Assembly (NCBI GenBank): GCA_017613225.1
Contig: JAGAEH010000123.1
Span: forward strand, 1 to 9,488
Length of the DNA stretch: 9,488 bases
Source of the DNA: Lachnospiraceae bacterium
GTDB lineage: Bacteria; Bacillota; Clostridia; Lachnospirales; Lachnospiraceae
Direction: 5' to 3'
The translations under genes and the position numbers were made by a program. The notes under the pieces are model-generated. The model was not told the origin of the DNA and did no database searches. It was given only the letters and a program-made list of their open reading frames with translations. Of the stretch, positions 5,805-9,488 are shown one piece after another; the first letter of the stretch is position 1, and each line of letters starts with the position of its first letter.

Positions 5805-6290
5805 TTACTGATGCTGGTCCATCTGGTCTTTTTCAGCATCCTCCAGCTGTATGATCAGCCTGGTCTGCAGTGAATCCGCTATCTTCTTCAGTGTTCCGAC
5901 GGATGGATTGGCAAGTCCTCTCTCGATCCGGGAAAGATCGGCCTGATCGATCCCGCATGCCGCGGCCAGCTGTTTTTGAGAAAGCCCTCTTCTGGCCCGC
6001 GCGGAGAGGACAGCGTCCCCTGCGATGGCGCAGGCGGAAGGCTGGAGGATCTTAACAGTTTTCCCCTCCTGATAGACAGTCTCTGCTTCCAGGTCGAGTT
6101 CATCGTTCCAGATGATTCCGTAAGGCTGCAGTTTACCGGCGCGAAACAACTCCGGGTCCTTAAGCGCCTGCAGCTGCGGATATCGTTCAAACAGGACCGA
6201 TACGTCGTATTGTTTGACGACTCCGTCCCGGAAGGTGATCTCCAGCAGAGTACCCTCTTTGTATTGCAGATCAACAGCTCTGTGAAACAT
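5805..6290 (-). CDS. DUF2442 domain fused to an XRE-type helix-turn-helix regulator (161 aa)
   Basis: Residues 1 to ~78 match the DUF2442 pattern (MFHRAVDLQY, ITFRDGVVKQYDVSVLFERY, then LQPYGIIWNDELDLEAE). Residues ~93-148 form a Cro/CI-type helix-turn-helix: VLSARARRGLSQKQLAAACG, then IDQADLSRIERGLANPS and LKKIADSL. Related DUF2442 and XRE proteins often act as antitoxins or small regulators, sometimes beside a DUF4160-type toxin; no such partner is present here, since the gene stands alone between its own promoter and terminator. The start is uncertain. ATG 6290 fits the DUF2442 boundary but has no good ribosome site; a GTG at 6335 (15 extra residues) has AAAGGAG only 2 nt upstream, too close to be ideal. 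Autoregulation through the palindrome in its promoter is likely by inference. Confidence 0.85.
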   Translation of the reverse strand: MFHRAVDLQYKEGTLLEITFRDGVVKQYDVSVLFERYPQLQALKDPELFRAGKLQPYGIIWNDELDLEAETVYQEGKTVKILQPSACAIAGDAVLSARARRGLSQKQLAAACGIDQADLSRIERGLANPSVGTLKKIADSLQTRLIIQLEDAEKDQMDQHQ

Positions 6291-6370
6291 TCTTATACTA
6301 TCGGCGGGAGCTTCCTGTACTGTTCGGTCTCCCACATCTCCTTTAATTGATCACAATCTCTCCCGGGTCA

Positions 6371-6399
6371 ATCATATGGGATATATCCCAATTTGTCAA
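6371..6399 (-). promoter_or_regulatory. Strong sigma-A promoter of the DUF2442-XRE gene
   Basis: Minus strand: -35 TTGACA (6394-6399, perfect consensus), 17-bp spacer, -10 TATGAT (6371-6376). Transcription would start near 6364, so both candidate start codons (6335 and 6290) lie within the transcript. Confidence 0.85.
6377..6390. promoter_or_regulatory. Perfect 14-bp palindrome TGGGATATATCCCA between -35 and -10, likely operator
   Basis: The sequence is fully self-complementary and fills most of the promoter spacer, so a dimer bound there would block RNA polymerase. The XRE-type protein encoded just downstream is the natural candidate for self-repression. Confidence 0.65.
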
Positions 6400-6459
6400 G
6401 TTCGGTCCGACTTTTGCAAACAGGCAGGCATATCTCTAAATGGACGTTGCCGCCCGGAC

Positions 6460-6487
6460 TTGACATTTCCATGTTTCCCTCTATAAT
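6460..6487 (+). promoter_or_regulatory. Sigma-A promoter of the TPP riboswitch-thiT unit
   Basis: -35 TTGACA (6460-6465), 16-bp spacer, -10 TATAAT (6482-6487). Transcription would begin near 6494, just before the riboswitch aptamer. It diverges from the DUF2442-XRE promoter about 60 bp away. Confidence 0.88.
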
Positions 6488-6493
6488 AAGGGG

Positions 6494-6581
6494 CGAAAGA
6501 AGGGGAGCCAAAACGGCTGAGAGGAGGCAAAGGCCTCGACCCTGCACCTGATTTGGATAATGCCAACGGAGGGATCTTTTT
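6494..6581 (+). ncRNA. TPP riboswitch (THI element)
   Basis: The conserved THI-box parts appear in order: GGGGAGCC (6502-6509), GGCTGAGAGG (6515-6524), a variable stem-loop AGGC-AAA-GGCCT, CGACCCTG (6537-6544), CACCTGATTTGGATAATGCC (6545-6564) and AACGGAGGGAT, with GAAAGA/TCTTTT able to close the P1 helix. Thiamine pyrophosphate binding should lower expression of the downstream thiT gene. Confidence 0.95.
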
Positions 6582-6583
6582 AG

Positions 6584-6619
6584 AAGCGGAAAACTCTGTG
6601 GTTTTCCGCTTTTCTCTTT
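6584..6619 (+). terminator. Terminator hairpin of the TPP riboswitch expression platform
   Basis: An 11-bp perfect stem AAGCGGAAAAC / GTTTTCCGCTT with loop TCTGTG is followed by a T-rich tail (TTCTCTTT). It begins just past the aptamer, so control is probably by transcription termination. The exact antiterminator pairing was not resolved. The thiT ribosome site lies ~80 nt further on, too far for direct sequestration by the aptamer. Confidence 0.85.
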
Positions 6620-6708
6620 GTCGCAGGACCGGCAGGAAAAGCGAGAGGGATTGCCGCATGCCCGGTGTGACCGCGGCTGCGCCGTCCCGCAGAGAAAGGA
6701 GCAATATC

Positions 6709-7278
6709 ATGAGAAACAAGAAATTACTGGCACTGGTGGAAGGCGCCATCATCGTGGCCGCGGCCATCGGCCTGAGCTACCTGAAGATCCCGATCGGCCT
6801 GGAATTCGGCGGCTTCGGCGGTTCCATAGACCTGGTGATGATCCCGCTGATCATCTATGCCATCCGCCGAGGCCTGGGCTGGGGCCTGGGCGCCGGCCTG
6901 GTATTCGGCACGCTGAAGTTCTTCATGGCCGGCGGCGTGGCCGTCAACTGGCAGTCCATGCTGCTGGACTATTCCCTGGCCTACATGATGGTGGGCTTGG
7001 CAGGCATCGTTCCCGGCGCGAAAAAGAGCGTTCCAGGCTCCGCCGCTGCCGCTCTGATCGGCTGCATGGGACGGTTCGTCATCCATTTCATCTCCGGCAT
7101 CACCATCTACGCGGAATACATGCCGGAAGAATTCTTCAACATGACCATGACCAACACCTGGTTCTATTCGCTGCTGTACAACGGGAGCTACATGCTGCCC
7201 AACACCATCCTGGCCGTGATCGTCTGCGCGCTGATCACAAAGCCCATCAACACTTACATGGATCCGGACAGGATCTGA
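6709..7278 (+). CDS. thiT: Thiamine-specific ECF transporter substrate-binding (S) component ThiT (189 aa)
   Basis: ThiT captures extracellular thiamine in the membrane and works with a shared energising module (EcfA, EcfA', EcfT), which is not in this window. About six hydrophobic segments are seen (residues ~6-24, ~39-52, ~58-75, ~84-103, ~110-132, ~160-177). Family features include YAIRRGLGWGLGAGLVFG (50-67), LLDYSLAYMMVGLAGI (85-100), RFVIHFISG (122-130) and YSLLYNGSYMLP (153-164). His126, Gly130, Tyr153 and Asn158 occupy positions that correspond to known thiamine-contacting residues in the lactococcal protein, judged by eye. ATG 6709 has AAAGGAG 8 nt upstream. The frame stays open back to an ATG at 6553, inside the riboswitch, which is rejected. 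Single-gene unit between the riboswitch and a strong terminator. Confidence 0.95.
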   Translation: MRNKKLLALVEGAIIVAAAIGLSYLKIPIGLEFGGFGGSIDLVMIPLIIYAIRRGLGWGLGAGLVFGTLKFFMAGGVAVNWQSMLLDYSLAYMMVGLAGIVPGAKKSVPGSAAAALIGCMGRFVIHFISGITIYAEYMPEEFFNMTMTNTWFYSLLYNGSYMLPNTILAVIVCALITKPINTYMDPDRI

Positions 7279-7294
7279 GATCTCTGAGCGCAGG

Positions 7295-7327
7295 AAGGGC
7301 TGCCCCATTGACCGGGCAGCCCTTTTT
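7295..7327 (+). terminator. Rho-independent terminator of thiT
   Basis: Stem AAGGGCTGCCC / GGGCAGCCCTT, 8-nt loop, then TTTTT, 17 bp past the thiT stop. The hairpin also lies just beyond the end of the convergent hydrolase gene, but on that strand it lacks a T run. Confidence 0.93.
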
Positions 7328-7352
7328 CTGTTCTTTATTCTCTTTTCCTCTC

Positions 7353-8000
7353 TTACTGCTCTCCCGCTTCCAGTGCCAGGCCATCGTCTTTCAGGACCAG
7401 GTCGATCATCCGGGGATCCTGAGGCATCGTCTCCAGCCGCTTCGCGTCGGCGTAGCAGACACTCGGCCTGACAGGCAGACCCAGAAGAGTCCGGCCGATC
7501 ACCGCCGCTGCCAGGGAGGCTCCCAGCACGGAACTGTGCTCACCGTCCGCGAAATACAGGTCCTCTTCCCGATGGGCCCTTGCCACCGCCTGCCAGATCC
7601 TCCCCACCGGGCAGATCACTGCTCCGATCCGTTCCGCCAGCGCCTCGTAGGCCTCGCTCATGGGTTTTTGCCCCTCCGGGTTCAGCCTCTCGCTCCAGGT
7701 CATGTAAAGGAAGATCTGCGTCCCGGCAGGCACCAGGGCTGCCATCTTCTCTCCCGCCTCCATCAGGGACTCCCTGCCCGGGAAGGGGTGCGCGTTGTGC
7801 TGCAGCACCACGGCGTCATAGCCGCCGGTCATCAGATTGAAATAGGTCTGGGGCTGCTCCAGATGCCAGTCCAGCCCCACGCCGGGGTGGGTGAGCATCA
7901 CCGCTTCCAGCGGTTCGCCCTGTTCCTCGAAATAGGCGGTCACCCGCAGCGGTACATAGTGGACAAAGGTATGGCTGTTGCCGATAAACAAGACTTTCAT
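7353..8000 (-). CDS. SGNH/GDSL-type hydrolase, stand-alone and probably cytoplasmic (215 aa)
   Basis: A small serine hydrolase-like protein, perhaps an esterase or deacetylase; the substrate is unknown. The N-terminal block I is VLFIGNSHTF with candidate nucleophile Ser9 (GNS rather than GDS, as in DUF4886-like members). Block II glycine lies in THPGVGLDWH (37-46), block III is replaced by VVLQHNAHPFPG (64-75), and block V is ADGEHSSVLG (151-160) with Asp152 and His155 completing the triad. No signal peptide or membrane segment. ATG 8000 has AGGAGGG 5 nt upstream; a longer frame to 8054 lacks such support and is rejected. It is convergent with thiT and divergent from the AAA ATPase gene. A TATAAT at 8026-8031 (minus) could be its -10, though no good -35 is visible. 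Confidence 0.88.
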   Translation of the reverse strand: MKVLFIGNSHTFVHYVPLRVTAYFEEQGEPLEAVMLTHPGVGLDWHLEQPQTYFNLMTGGYDAVVLQHNAHPFPGRESLMEAGEKMAALVPAGTQIFLYMTWSERLNPEGQKPMSEAYEALAERIGAVICPVGRIWQAVARAHREEDLYFADGEHSSVLGASLAAAVIGRTLLGLPVRPSVCYADAKRLETMPQDPRMIDLVLKDDGLALEAGEQ

Positions 8001-8100
8001 GATGCCCTCCTGTTCTATGGTTAGCATTATAGCGCTTTTGCCGGCAGTCCGCACCTGTTTTGCGGCGTTTTGCTTTTCTGGTCCGAAAGTTTTTGCCGCA

Positions 8101-8129
8101 TTGTATTTTGCCGCAAAAGAGTGTATGAT
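8101..8129 (+). promoter_or_regulatory. Promoter of the AAA ATPase gene with a 13-bp palindrome in its spacer
   Basis: -35 TTGTAT (8101-8106), 17-bp spacer, -10 TATGAT (8124-8129) preceded by GTG. The inverted repeat TTTTGC-C-GCAAAA (8106-8118) sits between the boxes. Further TTTTGC motifs occur in the same divergent region at 8036, 8058, 8068 and 8091. Confidence 0.65.
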
Positions 8130-8162
8130 AGGTTAAAATCGGACGATCGGAGGATGGCCGGA

Positions 8163-9449
8163 ATGGGAAAAAAGAATGATTTGAATAAAGACATAGAAGA
8201 CTTGGACGCATTGATCGACAAGCAGACCGAGATGCTGAATTCGGTCAACGGCGCCAGCAGGCGTTCTGAGTTGCTGAAATCTATCTATGATGATCTTTTC
8301 GCCCCGCTGGTAGCTCCGCGAAAGAGCGACGACAAGTCCAAAAAGTCCCAGGGACAAAAGACAGGGAACAGCAAGGCCGGCAGTAATAAGACCGGGAACG
8401 GGAAACCTGCCGAGAAGAAGGACAGCACTTTCCCCGCCAAAGAGCCGGAAACCGCTGCCGCTGCCCAGCAGCCGGAGGAGGAGTCCAAGCCCGCGGAGCC
8501 CGAGATCGATCCCATGGAGCAGCTGGACGCCCTGATCGGCCTGAAGACCATCAAGCACGACGTCAAGGAACTGACGGACTTCGCGAAGGTCCAGAAGATG
8601 CGCAAAGATGCGGGTCTGAAGTCTGTACCGGTCTCTCTGCACCTGGTGTTCTCCGGCAATCCCGGCACCGGCAAGACGACGGTGGCCCGTATCCTGGGCA
8701 AGCTTTATAAGAAGATCGGCATCCTGTCCGGCGGCCAGCTGATCGAGGTGGACCGCTCCGGCCTGGTGGCCGGCTATGTGGGCCAGACCGCCATCAAGAC
8801 CCAGGAGCAGATCAAGAAGGCCATGGGCGGCGTGCTGTTCATCGACGAGGCCTATTCCCTCTCCAAGAAGGACGACCCCTTCGGCGAGGAGGCCATCGAC
8901 ACGATCTTAAAGGCCATGGAGGACAACCGGGACAACCTGGTGGTGATCGTGGCGGGCTACACCAAGCCCATGGAAAAATTCATCAACAGCAACCCGGGCT
9001 TAAAGTCCCGCTTCAACAAATACATTGAATTCCCGGACTACACCGTGGAGGAGCTGGAAGCCATCTTCTACCAGAACTGCGAGCGCTACGACTACGTCGT
9101 GGACGAGTCCATCAAGCACCACATCCATCACATGATCGTGGTCCGCAAGTTCACCAAGCAGGAGAATTTCGCCAACGCCCGCGAAGTCCGCAACATGTTC
9201 GAGGAGATCATCACCAACCAGGCCCGCCGGGTGGCGGAGCTGACGGATCCCACCCCGGAGCAGATGAAGACCATCCTGGCGGAGGATCTGATCGATGAGG
9301 CCATGGGCGGCGAGCCTCTCGCGGAGGAAAAGCCGAAGGACGGCGCCGCGGATGATAAGGCCAAGCCCGAGGAAAAGCCGGCTGATGCCCCTGCAGAAGA
9401 GGCCAAGCCTGAGGAGATGCCCGAGGGTCCGGAGGCCGGAGAAGGCTGA
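8163..9449 (+). CDS. AAA+ ATPase of the CbxX/CfxQ (SpoVK-like) type with disordered flanks (428 aa)
   Basis: A hexameric AAA+ ATPase that probably remodels a protein partner, which is unknown. Residues ~1-48 form a helical N-terminal part (DLNKDIEDLDALIDKQTEML). Residues ~52-113 are a low-complexity Lys/Ser/Gly then Glu/Pro/Ala linker. The core follows (~118-385): MEQLDALIGL lead-in, Walker A GNPGTGKT (165-172), pore loop GYVGQT (204-209), Walker B VLFIDE (224-229), sensor 1 VVIVAGYT (260-267), arginine finger Arg283 in NPGLKSRF, and FANAREVRN (336-344) as sensor 2. The last ~45 residues are an acidic Glu/Pro/Ala/Lys tail. Core layout matches the CbxX/CfxQ family, to which rubisco activase CbbX and sporulation SpoVK belong; the flanks are unusual. 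ATG 8163 has GGAGG 9 nt upstream; ATG 8154 abuts the site and is less likely. No terminator is seen before the window ends. Confidence 0.92.
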   Translation: MGKKNDLNKDIEDLDALIDKQTEMLNSVNGASRRSELLKSIYDDLFAPLVAPRKSDDKSKKSQGQKTGNSKAGSNKTGNGKPAEKKDSTFPAKEPETAAAAQQPEEESKPAEPEIDPMEQLDALIGLKTIKHDVKELTDFAKVQKMRKDAGLKSVPVSLHLVFSGNPGTGKTTVARILGKLYKKIGILSGGQLIEVDRSGLVAGYVGQTAIKTQEQIKKAMGGVLFIDEAYSLSKKDDPFGEEAIDTILKAMEDNRDNLVVIVAGYTKPMEKFINSNPGLKSRFNKYIEFPDYTVEELEAIFYQNCERYDYVVDESIKHHIHHMIVVRKFTKQENFANAREVRNMFEEIITNQARRVAELTDPTPEQMKTILAEDLIDEAMGGEPLAEEKPKDGAADDKAKPEEKPADAPAEEAKPEEMPEGPEAGEG

Positions 9450-9459
9450 CGGGAAAACG

Positions 9460-9488
9460 TGGTGTGAAATGGGGACGGTTCTCTTTTC
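9460..9488 (+). repeat. Possible edge of a dispersed repeat (GGGGACGGTTCTCTTTTC)
   Basis: The last bases, AAATGGGGACGGTTCTCTTTTC, resemble from memory a short sequence often found beside Y1 (IS200-like or REP-associated) transposase genes in Firmicutes and other bacteria. The element, if real, continues past the window, so it cannot be confirmed here. Confidence 0.35.

Noticed and set aside
6553..6708. An upstream in-frame extension of ThiT starting at 6553
   Set aside because: The extra 52 codons would lie inside the TPP riboswitch and its terminator; the start at 6709 has a good ribosome site and fits the family N-terminus.
6618..8024. A 468-codon plus-strand frame, the longest in the window
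   Set aside because: It overlaps thiT in another frame and then runs antisense to the SGNH hydrolase, crossing the thiT terminator. Its product is Arg/His/Gly-rich and of low quality, as expected from GC-rich shadow frames.
8133..8642. A 169-codon minus-strand frame
   Set aside because: Antisense to the AAA ATPase linker region; no start support.

Overview
This window looks like a chromosomal segment of a fairly GC-rich Firmicute, most likely a Clostridia/Lachnospiraceae-type gut or rumen bacterium. The basis is the gene content (type 2-like IleS, ECF-type ThiT behind a TPP riboswitch, a DUF5058 permease, a CbxX/SpoVK-like AAA ATPase), strong AGGAGG-type ribosome binding sites, sigma-A promoters with 16-17 bp spacers, and Rho-independent terminators. 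No phage, plasmid, CRISPR, rRNA or tRNA signal is visible.

Layout. 1-1494 (minus) is the N-terminal 498 codons of isoleucyl-tRNA synthetase; its 3' end lies outside the window. Upstream of it, 1588-2049 (minus) encodes a 153-aa protein of unknown function with four N-terminal cysteines and a Lys/Ala-rich tail, with its own promoter and terminator. 2145-2741 (minus) is a TetR-family regulator with its own promoter. 2898-5607 (minus) is a three-gene unit read as amidohydrolase, DUF5058 membrane protein, second small membrane protein. Its promoter is near-consensus and is followed by three evenly spaced inverted-repeat boxes that look like a repressor operator. The amidohydrolase frame is interrupted by a TAG 31 codons before its natural end. 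5805-6290 (minus) is a DUF2442-XRE fusion regulator with a strong terminator and a perfect 14-bp palindrome inside its promoter. 6460-7278 (plus) holds a promoter, a TPP riboswitch with terminator, and thiT, closed by a strong terminator. 7353-8000 (minus) is a small SGNH/GDSL-type hydrolase. 8163-9449 (plus), divergent from it, is an AAA+ ATPase of the CbxX/CfxQ type with disordered flanks. The last ~30 bases resemble the edge of a dispersed repeat.

How the genes may work together. The most distinctive unit is 2145-5712: a metal-dependent amidohydrolase of the dipeptidase/imidazolonepropionase-like group, two small polytopic membrane proteins that may form a heteromeric permease, and an adjacent TetR regulator that may sense the substrate and bind the boxes at the operon promoter. 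The substrate cannot be read from sequence. The thiT unit is a conventional thiamine-uptake switch. The other genes appear to be independently transcribed.
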